Source of the DNA: Holophagales bacterium
GTDB taxonomy: Bacteria; Acidobacteriota; Thermoanaerobaculia; Multivoradales; Multivoraceae
NCBI GenBank assembly: GCA_009836625.1
Contig: VXVC01000004.1
Span: 1,263,037 to 1,327,036 of the forward strand
Direction: 5' to 3'
Length of the DNA: 64,000 bases
Numbering within the stretch: the stretch's first letter is position 1; every line of letters starts with the position of its first letter. This document shows positions 35,116 to 44,368 of the stretch, piece by piece. A program made the translations under genes and the position numbers. The notes below the pieces were generated by a model that was not told the DNA's origin, did not search any database, and was given only the letters and a program-made list of their open reading frames with translations.

Positions 35116-37410
35116 CTACCGTCTTCCCAGCAGCAGAACCGCCGCCGCCGGCAGCACTGTCACCGACGCCAGCAGGCAAGCCGGCAGGCCGATCAGCATG
35201 ACCGCCGCCATCGTCTCCAGGCCCGGGTGGTCGGTGAACAGCAGGATCGAGAAACTCGCCGTCGTGGTCAGCGTGGTCATCGCGATCGCCCGGCCCACCG
35301 ACAGGGCGGCCCCGCGAATCGGCTGGGCCGGATCGTCCAGGAACCGATGAACGACGTGAATGCCGTCGTCGATGCCGAGCCCGAAGATCAGCGGCAGCAC
35401 GAGCCACGTCATCACGTTGAACGGAATGCCGACCCAGCACAGCACGCCCAGGGTGAACGGCACCGCGGCCAGCACGGGCAGCACCGCCAGCAGGACGGAG
35501 GCGGGCCGCCGGAAGTCGACGCAGAGGACGAGCAGCACGAATCCCAGGATGGAAAGGGCGATCCACGGGATCCACGGCCGGTCGCCGATCATCATCCCTT
35601 CCACCACCGCGAGCAGCCCGCTGGCACCCGGATCGATCGCCTGCACCACCTCGCGCTGGCGCCGCGCCAGGGCGCCGTCCGCCTTCGAGTCCGCGGCGTA
35701 GGCGTAGACCAGCAACTCGCCGTTGGGCGCAATGAACTTGTCGCGCAGGCCGGGCGGCAGCGAGTCGATGTCGGGTGGACCGGCCGCCGCGGCTCGACGG
35801 AGCGCGCCCACCGCCAGGGCCCGGGGATCCCCCATTCCCGGGGCGGCGCCGACCGTTCCGTCCTCGGCTCCCAGCACGCGGTGGAGTGCCGCGGCCCGCT
35901 CCGGCAGATCGGCAGGCAGGATCGTGCCGAGGCTGATCGTCTCGCTGAACAGCGGATGACCGTCCAGCCGGCCCGCGAACTCCCGAGCCTCCTCGAGACC
36001 CTCAGCCGCCAGGATCCACGGCGCTCCGTTCGTCCCCAGAACCTCCTGGATCCGGTCGACCATCGCGATGGCCGGCACGCCACGATTCATGATCCGCTCC
36101 AGCCGCGTCTCGACCTGCAGCCGCGGCAACCCCGCAAGGGCCGCCGCCAGCAGCACCGCGCTCACCGCCAGAGAGCGCACCGGACGCTCCGTCGCCCACC
36201 GCACCACGGACGGGAGGCCGGGAACACGGACCGGCGTAGCGCGCGCAGCCGGGGACTCGGCTGCCGTCTCGACCCGCCGACGGTGCCGCCGCTGCCGCAG
36301 CACCCACACGGCAGGCAGGATGAGCAGCGTCAGCGGCAGGCAGAACAGGAGGCCCAGACCGCCCGACAGGCCGAGATGCAGCGCCACCGGGTCCGGCGCG
36401 GTCGCCGCGATCAGGAACGCCCCCGCCGTCGTGATGCCCCCGGCGACGACGCCGCGGCCGGCGCCGGACAGAGTCCGCCGCAACGCCTGTTCGAACGAGC
36501 GACCATGAGCCAGCTCCTCTCGCTGGCGCACGAACAGGTGGACGGCGAAGTCGATACCGAGACCGAAGACGGTAACGCCAAAGAACGTCTCCATGACCGT
36601 CAGCTTCCCGGTCAGGAGGCCGACGGCGCCCAGGGCGGCGCCTATCGCGAGGATCAGAACCGCGGCCACCGACAGCATGCCGCCCGGTCGCTTCTCGACG
36701 ATGCGGAAGAGAAGCAGGACGAGCACGAGGCTGAGCGGCGTCAGGCGCTTGATCGCGCCCAACGTCTGCTCCTGGTCGCCCGCCGAGAGCGCCGGCAGGC
36801 CCGAGAAGCCCGCCGTCACCCCCGAACCGGCCAGTGCACTCTCGATGGCGGCTTCGATCTCGGAGAACGGGCTCTCGCCCACCTCTTCCGCCAGCGGGTC
36901 CTTCGCCATCTTGAGCTCGAGCAGGCGGGCGCCGGGCACGCTCGCAACCGCGCCGCGAAGCGCCACGGCGGCGGCGGCGAACTCAGCCAGATTCGCAACA
37001 TCGTCCGGCCGTTCGACGAGGGCAAGCCAACGGTCGAACAGAGGCCGTTCGACGAGCCACGGCGCCTGCTCCGCGAGCCACTCGAGCGGCAGCGGAGGCC
37101 GGGCGGCGGCAACCGACGGCAGCGCCGACGCGGCCTCGATCGTGCGAGCGACGGCCTGATCGAGTCGCTCCTCATCGCCCTCGAGCAGCACCAGGAGCAG
37201 ACCGCCGAGCTCGTACTCCTCGGACATCTCGAAGTAGCGGCCGACGTGCTCGTTGCCGCGGTTCATGACGCCCGTGAACGTGAGATCGACCGTTGTCGCC
37301 GGCAGCAACGCCGCCAGGGCGAGAGCCGGCACGACGGCCCAGGCGATCGCGCTCCACGGGGAGCGAATCGTCCAGCGCGCGACCGCGTCGAGCGCCCGTC
37401 TCATGCTCAT
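35116..37410 (-). CDS. MMPL/RND-family exporter
   Basis: A 764-residue membrane transporter with two MMPL halves. Each half has a membrane segment, a large periplasmic domain and five further segments. The second segment group contains LTVMETFFGVTVFGLGIDFA (first half) and VLPLIFGLGIDDGIHVVHRF (second half), the GxxxD motif of proton-driven RND proteins. It resembles lipid exporters such as HpnN/MmpL rather than drug efflux pumps, since no membrane-fusion protein is nearby. Two adjacent ATGs at 37410/37404 are possible. Divergent from the LLM gene. Confidence 0.9.
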   Translation of the reverse strand: MSMRRALDAVARWTIRSPWSAIAWAVVPALALAALLPATTVDLTFTGVMNRGNEHVGRYFEMSEEYELGGLLLVLLEGDEERLDQAVARTIEAASALPSVAAARPPLPLEWLAEQAPWLVERPLFDRWLALVERPDDVANLAEFAAAAVALRGAVASVPGARLLELKMAKDPLAEEVGESPFSEIEAAIESALAGSGVTAGFSGLPALSAGDQEQTLGAIKRLTPLSLVLVLLLFRIVEKRPGGMLSVAAVLILAIGAALGAVGLLTGKLTVMETFFGVTVFGLGIDFAVHLFVRQREELAHGRSFEQALRRTLSGAGRGVVAGGITTAGAFLIAATAPDPVALHLGLSGGLGLLFCLPLTLLILPAVWVLRQRRHRRRVETAAESPAARATPVRVPGLPSVVRWATERPVRSLAVSAVLLAAALAGLPRLQVETRLERIMNRGVPAIAMVDRIQEVLGTNGAPWILAAEGLEEAREFAGRLDGHPLFSETISLGTILPADLPERAAALHRVLGAEDGTVGAAPGMGDPRALAVGALRRAAAAGPPDIDSLPPGLRDKFIAPNGELLVYAYAADSKADGALARRQREVVQAIDPGASGLLAVVEGMMIGDRPWIPWIALSILGFVLLVLCVDFRRPASVLLAVLPVLAAVPFTLGVLCWVGIPFNVMTWLVLPLIFGLGIDDGIHVVHRFLDDPAQPIRGAALSVGRAIAMTTLTTTASFSILLFTDHPGLETMAAVMLIGLPACLLASVTVLPAAAVLLLGRR

Positions 37411-37476
37411 GGAACGCTGCTACAGTCCCGCGCGCCAGTGGCCCCGGAGATGGGGCCCGAAGAACGAGGAGAAGAA

Positions 37477-38319
37477 ATGAAGTTCGGCATCATGTTCGCC
37501 AACACCGGCCCGTTCGTCGACGGTCCGCCCGCCGCAGGTCTGGCTCAGGCAGCCGAAGCCGCCGGCTTCGACTCGCTATGGACCGTGGAGCACGTCGTCG
37601 TCCCGCGCGGCTACGCCTCCCCCTATCCCTATGACGAAAGCGGCAGGATGCCCGGCGGACGCGAGGACTTCGACATCCCCGACCCGCTCGTCTGGCTATC
37701 CTACGTGGCCGCGGCGACCACGAGCATCAAGCTCGCCACCGGCATCCTGATCGTCCCGCAGCGCAATCCGCTGATCACCGCCAAGGCCGTCGCCACACTC
37801 GACAAGCTCTCCGGCGGACGCGCCGTTCTGGGCGTCGGCGTCGGCTGGCTGGAGGAGGAGTTCAACGCTCTCGGCGTGCCCTTCGCCGGCCGTGGACGCC
37901 GTCTCGACGACTACATTCGCGCCTTCCGGGCGTTGTGGACCGAGGACTGCCCGAGCCACAACGGCGAGTTCGTCTCCTTCTCCGACTGCTACAGCCGTCC
38001 GCAGCCCGTCCAGGGCTCCGTGCCGATCGTCGTCGGCGGGCACTCCGAACGCGCCGCCCGCCGAGCCGGCGAACTGGGCGACGGTTTCTTCCCCGCTCTC
38101 GGCGACGTCGACAAGCTGAAGCACCTGCTCGGCGTCGTGCGCGAGAGCGCCGAAGCGGCGGGCCGCGACCCGGACGCGATCGAGATCACCGCCAACGGCG
38201 GACCGCCCGATCACGTGGCGCGCATGGCCGAACTCGGCATCTCCCGCGTCATCTTCCCGCCGATGCCGCCGGACAGCCTGGCCCAGTTCGGCGAAGAGGT
38301 CATCGCGAAGTTCAGTTGA
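37477..38319 (+). CDS. LLM-class F420-dependent oxidoreductase
   Basis: A 280-residue luciferase-like TIM-barrel protein. ATG 37477 has GAGGAG seven bases upstream. It shows FGIMFANTGPFVD, FDSLWTVEHVVVPRGYASPY, LATGILIVPQRNPLITAKAVATLD-type strand (residues about 79-102), VLGVGVGWLEEEFNALGVPF and PIVVGGHSERAARRAGELGD. This is the TIGR03619-like F420 branch; cofactor F420 (rather than FMN) is inferred from that. Substrate unknown. An open frame runs upstream antisense through the MMPL gene but is not part of this protein. Confidence 0.92.
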   Translation: MKFGIMFANTGPFVDGPPAAGLAQAAEAAGFDSLWTVEHVVVPRGYASPYPYDESGRMPGGREDFDIPDPLVWLSYVAAATTSIKLATGILIVPQRNPLITAKAVATLDKLSGGRAVLGVGVGWLEEEFNALGVPFAGRGRRLDDYIRAFRALWTEDCPSHNGEFVSFSDCYSRPQPVQGSVPIVVGGHSERAARRAGELGDGFFPALGDVDKLKHLLGVVRESAEAAGRDPDAIEITANGGPPDHVARMAELGISRVIFPPMPPDSLAQFGEEVIAKFS

Positions 38320-38344
38320 GGCGCGCGGTGGTAGCTTCTGCGAC

Positions 38345-39235
38345 ATGATCCACGCTCAAAGTCGCATTCGCCCCCTGCTCCTCGCCCTCGCGTTTCTCCT
38401 CCTCGCGGCCACCCCCACCCTCGCCTTCGAGTCCGAAGCCGACGACCCCGTCCGCGTCCTCTTCCTCAGCAAATCCTCCGGCTTCCAGCACTCGGCGATC
38501 AAGCGCACCGATGGCCATCCCAGCCATGTCGACACCGTGCTCGCCCAGGTAGCGGCTGAGCGGGGCTTTGAGATCACGTCCACCAAGGACGCGGGCCTGA
38601 TCAACGCGACCCAGCTCGCCAACTTCGATGTCGTCATCTTCTACACGACCGGCGATCTGACCCAGCGCGGCGGCACCGGCGAGGGCTTCTTCCGAGGCGA
38701 CGGCAATCCCCCGATGAGCGCCGACGGCGTCTCCGACCTGATCGCCTGGATCGAAGCCGGCGGCGGCTTCGTCGGCTTCCACCCCGCGACCGACACCTTC
38801 CACGGCGAGGCCGACGAGATCACCCCCTACATCGGCATGATCGGCGGCGAGTTCACCCACCACGGCGCCCAGTTCCCCGGCATCGTCCGTGTCGCCAACG
38901 CCCACCACCCGACGATGAAGTCCGTCGAGGACGGCTGGAAGATCATGGACGAGTGGTACCTGTTCAAGAACGTCGCTGAGGGCAAGCTCCACGTCCTGGC
39001 GCTGATGGATCCGGGCGAAGAACAGGCCAAGCAGGAGGTCTACGACATCGCCCCGTACCCCATCGCCTGGTGCCGCGAACTCGGCGCCGGCCGCGTCCTC
39101 TACAACGCGATGGGCCACCGCGAGGACGTCTGGGACCACGAGATGTTCCAGGCCTGGGTCGGCGACACGATCGAATGGGCGGCAGGCCAAGGCGAAGCCG
39201 CCGCCGCGCCGAACTGGGGGGATGTGGTTCCCTGA
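38345..39235 (+). CDS. ThuA-like domain secreted protein
   Basis: A 296-residue exported protein with signal peptide (LLLALAFLLLAATPTLAF). The ThuA glutamine-amidotransferase-like fold is visible as VLFLSKSSGFQHSAIKRTDG, FDVVIFYTTGDLTQRG, GGGFVGFHPATDTFHG, IGGEFTHHGAQFPG and PIAWCRELGAGRVLYNAMGH. Family members act in trehalose or sugar-linked processes in several phyla, but the exact reaction is unknown. It is the last housekeeping-like gene before the defence-type island. Confidence 0.92.
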   Translation: MIHAQSRIRPLLLALAFLLLAATPTLAFESEADDPVRVLFLSKSSGFQHSAIKRTDGHPSHVDTVLAQVAAERGFEITSTKDAGLINATQLANFDVVIFYTTGDLTQRGGTGEGFFRGDGNPPMSADGVSDLIAWIEAGGGFVGFHPATDTFHGEADEITPYIGMIGGEFTHHGAQFPGIVRVANAHHPTMKSVEDGWKIMDEWYLFKNVAEGKLHVLALMDPGEEQAKQEVYDIAPYPIAWCRELGAGRVLYNAMGHREDVWDHEMFQAWVGDTIEWAAGQGEAAAAPNWGDVVP

Positions 39236-39377
39236 GTTCCAGCTGGCTGGCCTTCCCCCTGCCCCTTCGTTCCAACCGAACCTCGTTCTCTTCGCCAACA
39301 CACTCTGGGAGAGTCTCGACGCCGCTCATCGGCGACTAACAACCCGTGATCCGACGTCACCTTCGAACGCACTTCGC

Positions 39378-42023
39378 ATGACTACCGAACAAGAACCGCT
39401 CCACACCCAGACCGGTCTCCTCCTCTCGCGCATCGATGAACGAGTGGCCCGAGAAAAGGACGAAGGCGACCACGCCTACTGTCACGGCCTAGGCCTAAAG
39501 CTCGAGTACCTGACCAAGCTCACTACACTCGCCTCCGTGGCATGTGTCCAACGGGAAACGAACCGTCACCGCTACCGCCTCGAGCACGGCCTCGTAAGGG
39601 CCAACAGCATCGGGGATTGGGTTCGCATCCTGAACGACGCACTAACTGGACCTGCCGCCGACTGCCTACGCTACGACGCCAGGCCCCTTACTTCTGCACT
39701 CACTCAACGCGTCACCGCCGAACACCCCCGGTACGACGCGGTTGCGAAGACTCATGACGCCGCCACTGCCGTCGGGGCAACACCACAGCCGCTTGGTCGC
39801 AAAGCAGCCTTGCGCCAGATGCTCGACCTCGGTTCCCACTTCAGGAACTCAGGCCGTGGCCACGGAGCAACCACGTTGGACCAATCCTCACGGGCCTGTC
39901 TTCCTCTCTCGATAGCCATTTCCATTCTGCAAGCGGAGACACCGTTCTTTTCTCTACCTTGGGTCCACCTACATCGCAATCGATCGGGTAAGTACCGCGT
40001 TACGCCGCTCCTGAACGACTCCGCGCCGTTCGACTACCTCCGAACCGAACATGAGCATCGGCTCTCGGACGGCCTCTACATCTTCCTGAGTGAGCCTGTC
40101 CATGTGCCTCTTGCCTTTCTCGACGGCGACACTCAGGAGGTCTTCCTTCCCAATGGCAACTATCGCGCCGGCCGTTCCTTCCAGGTCCTCTCCTACGTAA
40201 GCGGCACGAAGGCCGACCAAGACCCGAACCCATGGTCCGCGCATCCCGACCGACTTCCAGCCAGCGAAACCGAAGGGCAGAGAGAACTTGGAAGCAGTCT
40301 CGGTGCTGACTTGCTAACCAACCTCCCTCCAAGGCCCCCGGATCACGTGGCGCGACCGAGTCACGAGGGCCGGCTGCGTGAGGAGCTACTGAAAACCCAT
40401 CAGCACCCGATCATTTCGCTGACAGGACCCGGCGGCATCGGGAAGACGAGCATCGCCATCGAGACGCTCCACTCGATGGCGCGCGAAAAGGAGCTTCCTT
40501 ACCAACTCGTTCTCTGGCTGAGCGCGCGCGATGTGGACTTGCTCGAAACCGGGCCGAGACCGGTCTCACCGCGTGTCGTGCGCCAGGGCGAGATCGCACG
40601 CGCCGTAGTCGAGCTGCTTGAGGAGCAGACGGACGATCCTAAGGACTACTTTCAGCGCTTCCTTGAACGGAGTCCGCTATCCCCCGCCCTGATCGTCTTC
40701 GACAACTTCGAGACCGTCGAGAGCCCGCCAGATGTCTTTGCCTGGATAGACGCACATATTCGCCCACCCAACAAGGTTCTCATTACAACACGCTACCGTG
40801 ACTTCCTGGGCGACTTCCCACTCACTGTGGGAGGAATGACGGACACCGAGGCGACGGAGCTCCTCGAAAGGCACGCAGAGCGCCTCGGGATCGCAGATGT
40901 CCTTACGGCGGACTATCGAAGCTCTCTGATCCGTGAGACGCAGGGTCATCCCTACGTGATAAAGATCTCCCTAGGAACGGTCGCGCGAGAAGGCCGGCCC
41001 CGGAAGCCAGAGAGAATTGTCGCCGGAACGGACGGGCTCCTTTCCGCACTGTTCGAGCGCACTTACGACTCTCTGTCGCCGGCCGCTCAGCAACTCTTTC
41101 TTCTATTGTCAAGTTGGCGGGTCATGGTACCCGAGGTGGCCGTAGAAGCAGTCGTTCTCACATCCTTGGAGGAACGGATCGACGTGTCGACCACGTTCGA
41201 CGAACTCAGGCGTTACTCCATGATTCAGGAGTGGCGAGAAGCTACCGACGACGAGTCCTACGTTGGAGTGGCCCTTCCGGCAGCGTTGTTCGGTCAGCGA
41301 AAGCTCGACGTTAGTCCTTACAAGTATGACGTGGAGAAGGCCCGGCAACGGTTGATCGAGTTCGGTCCTGGCCGGCCCAGTGAGCTACAGAGGGGCGTAG
41401 CGCCTCACATTCAGCGCCTGCTCCGCCAAGTCGGGCGCCGCGCGAAAGAAGACGCGGCGTTCCTTACGGATCGGCTCCAGTTGCTTGAGTTCCTCGCCCA
41501 GAGACTTCCTTACCTGTACGGCGATCTCGCCACACTTGTCGTGTCAGTCCTAGGGCCAACGGTGGCCGCGGAGCAAGCGAGGAACTACCTTCGCCTAGCA
41601 CTTGAGGCCACGCAAGACCCCGAACGACGCGAAGACCTATGGCGCCGAATGGAGCATCTCTGCAAGCTAACTGCCGATGTCGAGGGCGAGATAGAAGCCT
41701 TGACGGAGGGAGCCTTGGTATCCATCCAGGGGGCCGGAGCGATGAGCAGCGCAGCGAACCGCCTCAACAACCGCTTCCGCTCGTGGGGTGCCCAGGGAGC
41801 CACACCTGCGAGGCTTCCCAGCGTCAGGACCCGGCTCAAACGCTTCGCCTCACGCTTCGACCAAGAGGGGAGGGCGCTTGACGCCGACGATTGTTCCCGG
41901 TTGGCGTGGCTGTACATCCACCTCAAGAACACGGAGCGGGCGCGGGACATTGCATCTCTAGGTCTTGAAAGGGATCCCGCCAATACCCACTGTCGGAACC
42001 TCTTGGAGCGGCTCAATCGCTGA
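39378..42023 (+). CDS. HEPN-like STAND (NB-ARC-type) NTPase, predicted defence protein
   Basis: An 881-residue protein. Residues 1-180 form a mostly helical region ending in FRNSGRGHG, where R156-N157 and H162 match the R-N-x4-H motif of HEPN ribonucleases. Residues ~185-280 look beta-rich. The STAND ATPase follows: Walker A GPGGIGKTS (350-358), Walker B ALIVFDNFE (437-445), sensor KVLITTRYR (466-474) and GHP (523-525), then a winged helix (about 560-650). The remainder is helical with a TPR-like C-terminus (LAWLYIHLKNTERARDIASL). This is the layout of a sensor-switch-effector protein that would detect a phage product through the C-terminal repeats and trigger RNA cleavage; that role is inference. 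ATG 39378 is the first in-frame ATG after unstructured upstream frame; codon use is more AT-rich than the flanks. Confidence 0.8.
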   Translation: MTTEQEPLHTQTGLLLSRIDERVAREKDEGDHAYCHGLGLKLEYLTKLTTLASVACVQRETNRHRYRLEHGLVRANSIGDWVRILNDALTGPAADCLRYDARPLTSALTQRVTAEHPRYDAVAKTHDAATAVGATPQPLGRKAALRQMLDLGSHFRNSGRGHGATTLDQSSRACLPLSIAISILQAETPFFSLPWVHLHRNRSGKYRVTPLLNDSAPFDYLRTEHEHRLSDGLYIFLSEPVHVPLAFLDGDTQEVFLPNGNYRAGRSFQVLSYVSGTKADQDPNPWSAHPDRLPASETEGQRELGSSLGADLLTNLPPRPPDHVARPSHEGRLREELLKTHQHPIISLTGPGGIGKTSIAIETLHSMAREKELPYQLVLWLSARDVDLLETGPRPVSPRVVRQGEIARAVVELLEEQTDDPKDYFQRFLERSPLSPALIVFDNFETVESPPDVFAWIDAHIRPPNKVLITTRYRDFLGDFPLTVGGMTDTEATELLERHAERLGIADVLTADYRSSLIRETQGHPYVIKISLGTVAREGRPRKPERIVAGTDGLLSALFERTYDSLSPAAQQLFLLLSSWRVMVPEVAVEAVVLTSLEERIDVSTTFDELRRYSMIQEWREATDDESYVGVALPAALFGQRKLDVSPYKYDVEKARQRLIEFGPGRPSELQRGVAPHIQRLLRQVGRRAKEDAAFLTDRLQLLEFLAQRLPYLYGDLATLVVSVLGPTVAAEQARNYLRLALEATQDPERREDLWRRMEHLCKLTADVEGEIEALTEGALVSIQGAGAMSSAANRLNNRFRSWGAQGATPARLPSVRTRLKRFASRFDQEGRALDADDCSRLAWLYIHLKNTERARDIASLGLERDPANTHCRNLLERLNR

Positions 42024-42241
42024 ACGCTCCGCTTCATGTCGCTCTCGATGGTACGGTGTTCACGAAGAACTACCTGGCTCAATCAACGAGATCACGCCAA
42101 CCCCTGCTGTCCTACGTCACGTGCTCGATGAAGGGTAGGATCTTGTCGCCGCGTACCTGTACCGCTCTGTCGCCAACTCAGCGGCGTGACAGCAACGTTC
42201 TCAAGGTCCGGAAGGCGCTGGCAGACCAGGCGGCCAGCGGT

Positions 42242-42688
42242 CTAAGGCGCTGAGTCTTCGCTAAGCGCTTCTTGAGCACTGAACCCGAGCAGCATGGGTT
42301 TCGGGGCAGCGCAACTTTGCGAAAGCCGCACTGCGACCGCGATCCTATGGTCGTTCTGTGCGTTGACGCGCTGTGCTTCGGCTTGTGCCACGAGTGTTTC
42401 GAAACGCCTTTCATCATCCCTTATCTCTTGATACGATGATCGGCGGATAATGTCTCCTGTGCGAATCCCTTCTTCCCGCAACCTCTCCCACTCGTCGTTC
42501 GCGCGAGCGGAGGCCGATTCGAGACTGAGCTTTGCTTCTTCCATAGTCACCTCTGCCATTTGCAATTCAGCGGAGGCACGAACCTCGGCAACGCGGTAGT
42601 CGGCGCATTCAAGCGGTTCGGGTGGCAGGGACTCCGAGCAGGAAACAGCGGAGGCTAGGGAAACTCCTAAGAGTGCGATCTTCTTCAT
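42242..42688 (-). CDS. coiled-coil lipoprotein
   Basis: A 148-residue protein with a lipoprotein signal (ALLGVSLASAVSC) and a long predicted helix (from EVRASAELQMAEVTMEEAKL to about residue 110) rich in Ala, Glu and Arg that would form a coiled coil. No family recognised. Its ATG overlaps the stop of the 40-residue membrane peptide (ATGA). It is the last gene of a four-gene overlapping operon starting at the DUF4160 gene. Confidence 0.75.
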   Translation of the reverse strand: MKKIALLGVSLASAVSCSESLPPEPLECADYRVAEVRASAELQMAEVTMEEAKLSLESASARANDEWERLREEGIRTGDIIRRSSYQEIRDDERRFETLVAQAEAQRVNAQNDHRIAVAVRLSQSCAAPKPMLLGFSAQEALSEDSAP

Positions 42689-42807
42689 TGTTCTATATCG
42701 TAGAGAATGAGGACGAGTAGGAGGAGAAGCGGGATTGTAAAAGCAACCGCCGTGGCCAGTGCCCGAGGTGGTGCTTCGGAAGGACTGATTCTAGAGCGGC
42801 AGGTCAC
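42685..42807 (-). CDS. 40-residue membrane peptide
   Basis: A tiny gene defined by overlaps at both ends: its GTG at 42807 shares bases with the stop of the DUF2442 gene (GTGA), and its stop with the next ATG (ATGA). The product has a basic, Pro-containing N-terminus (TCRSRISPSEAPPRA) and one strong membrane segment (VAFTIPLLLLLVLILYDI). Size and layout resemble type I toxins or small regulators of membrane proteins. No homologue recognised; the double overlap is the main support. Confidence 0.6.
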   Translation of the reverse strand: MTCRSRISPSEAPPRALATAVAFTIPLLLLLVLILYDIEQ

Positions 42808-43913
42808 TCGCGTCCGTAGGTTCCTTTCTGCTTGGCGAGCTCCTCTCGCCACACCTTCTTCCAATCCCAAACGGTACTCTTGACGGTCTTCAACTCACCG
42901 CCTTCGCTCACCAGCCGATCCTCTCCAGGCACTACGGTCACGGCGCCTGTCCCCGCATCGATATGCGGTCCTGGGCGCGAGGCCAGGGTCTCAGCGAAGG
43001 CCCTCTTGCGCTCATTGTGGTCGATGAAGCGCCTGAGTTCGTTGGCCCTGATCGGGCACGGGCGTTCCAAGGACACCGGCGCGAGAGCTTTCTCGTTCGA
43101 GCCGATATGACATTTCACGCTAGAGCCATCCAGGAAGGTTAGCGTGCAGTACTCGTCGGCATCTCGCCATTTGTAGTCGGCTCGCAGCGTCCACCCCTTG
43201 TACGGCCCACCCAAGGCCTCGGTCCACTCCTTGTACCGTTCCTCCTCAGCCGCCGAGTGCACATCATGCGAGTCGGTCGACCCAAGGAGGTCCACGAACG
43301 TCTGCGCCGCTGATATCGGCTCCAACGAAACCGGTTCGCCGCGAACCATGCCCGTGATGCGGTCGAGCACGCCACCGAGCCATCGACCGGTACGAACGGA
43401 CACTCCTGCCACGATTCTCCTTACTTTCGTCCAATGTCGAAGGAGGAACCCCAGAGCCGCCACCGCGAAACGTATGACTAGAACAGTCGTGCTCGGCTCA
43501 ACCATCAGTGTGCCCGTCCCTTCCAAGGGTCGGTGATCAAAAAGCGTCTTGGCGAACGGGTCGTCGGCAAAAGGCTGACCATCGCCGAAAACGCAGCGGC
43601 GATAGAGGTAGGCCGGTGAAAAGTCAAACGACGTCATCCGGTCCTCGGGATCAGCGGGAGGCCAAGCGATGGTACCGCCTTCAGAATCGACACGAACGGT
43701 TTGGAACTGCTCCGGCCGTCTCAGCGCCCGAATGACATGCCCGTCCAAACGAGTGAGTTCGCGAGTCATATCAAGCATTCCTGACGTTCCGTCAGAGAAC
43801 TCGACCCTTAGCCTGTAGCCCCCGAGGTGGTCGACAGCTACTGGAATGGGCTGTATATCCGGGTAAGCAGGAAGCTCTCCGGAACTCAACGGTCTATAGC
43901 GGACTGACGTCAT
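42804..43913 (-). CDS. DUF2442-domain protein with membrane segment and long C-terminal extension
   Basis: A 369-residue protein from ATG 43913, which overlaps the DUF4160 stop (ATGA). Residues ~22-105 match DUF2442: YRLRVEFSDGTSGMLDM, LRRPEQFQTVRVDSEGGTIA and WPPADPEDR. DUF2442 is usually a stand-alone ~80-residue domain. Here it is followed by one hydrophobic segment (TTVLVIRFAVAALGFLLRHW, about 142-161) and a soluble ~200-residue domain with a Trp/Asp-rich stretch (GWTLRADYKWRDADEYCTLT) that I do not recognise. The C-terminal extension and membrane anchor are unusual for this family. Confidence 0.78.
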   Translation of the reverse strand: MTSVRYRPLSSGELPAYPDIQPIPVAVDHLGGYRLRVEFSDGTSGMLDMTRELTRLDGHVIRALRRPEQFQTVRVDSEGGTIAWPPADPEDRMTSFDFSPAYLYRRCVFGDGQPFADDPFAKTLFDHRPLEGTGTLMVEPSTTVLVIRFAVAALGFLLRHWTKVRRIVAGVSVRTGRWLGGVLDRITGMVRGEPVSLEPISAAQTFVDLLGSTDSHDVHSAAEEERYKEWTEALGGPYKGWTLRADYKWRDADEYCTLTFLDGSSVKCHIGSNEKALAPVSLERPCPIRANELRRFIDHNERKRAFAETLASRPGPHIDAGTGAVTVVPGEDRLVSEGGELKTVKSTVWDWKKVWREELAKQKGTYGRE

Positions 43914-44182
43914 GGTTTCTCGCTCGAACTCTCGCGCTCCCTTTGGGAGCAACGTAGCTTCTGCCAGATTGCCAACAGTTCCTCCCTATTGTCCTCGATC
44001 CGGGCTCTGACTCGGCGAACATGAGCGTGGCCCAAGTTCGACTTCGCGTCCATGACTTGCCCAGTAGCGATCAAGAAGCGTGTCTCCGAGCCTTGATACC
44101 GGACATGTAAGTGCGGCTCTTCCCCATCCTCGCGGTAGTGCAGATAGAGGCCAAGTGGGCCCAGCGTCTCGATGCGAGGCAT
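43910..44182 (-). CDS. DUF4160 domain protein
   Basis: A 90-residue protein matching DUF4160: MPRIETLGPLGLYLHYREDG, then EEPHLHVRYQGSETRFLI with the conserved H-x-H, and a C-terminal helix with EELLAIWQKL. DUF4160 and DUF2442 proteins are often encoded side by side and have been proposed as toxin-antitoxin-like pairs; the function is not established. It is the first gene of the operon and overlaps the DUF2442 gene by four bases. Confidence 0.85.
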   Translation of the reverse strand: MPRIETLGPLGLYLHYREDGEEPHLHVRYQGSETRFLIATGQVMDAKSNLGHAHVRRVRARIEDNREELLAIWQKLRCSQRERESSSEKP

Positions 44183-44368
44183 GTTCTCAAGAGAGGGTGC
44201 AGAAGCTCACCCGGGACTTCCGCCGGGCTCGCGATCAGTGGAGCGCGCACCCCTCCATGCCGCGCACCGCAATGTCGATCAGCCTGATCGTATCCCAGTT
44301 CCCGCCGACGTGGCGATCCGTGGAGGCTTGAGACCCAGCAGTCCCTCGTCAGCGAGTGGGAGCGCGAC

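Noticed and set aside
34963..38319. A 1118-codon open frame reading antisense through the MMPL gene into the LLM oxidoreductase
   Set aside because: Only the part from ATG 37477 has family motifs and a ribosome site; the rest is Arg/Gln/His-rich shadow of the MMPL gene on the other strand, typical of high-GC codon bias.
39222..39377. N-terminal extension of the STAND protein
   Set aside because: The 52 extra codons overlap the ThuA gene end, have no ribosome site and no structured pattern; ATG 39378 is a better start.
42024..42241. 65-codon plus-strand frame between the STAND and lipoprotein genes
   Set aside because: No ribosome site, odd composition (Ser/Arg/Thr-rich) and no conserved motif.
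44183..44368. Possible gene remnant between DUF4160 and the type IIG gene
   Set aside because: A minus-strand stretch ending near 44240 reads like protein (NWDTIRLIDIAVRGMEG) but has no start and is bounded by a stop after about 37 codons; too little to call.
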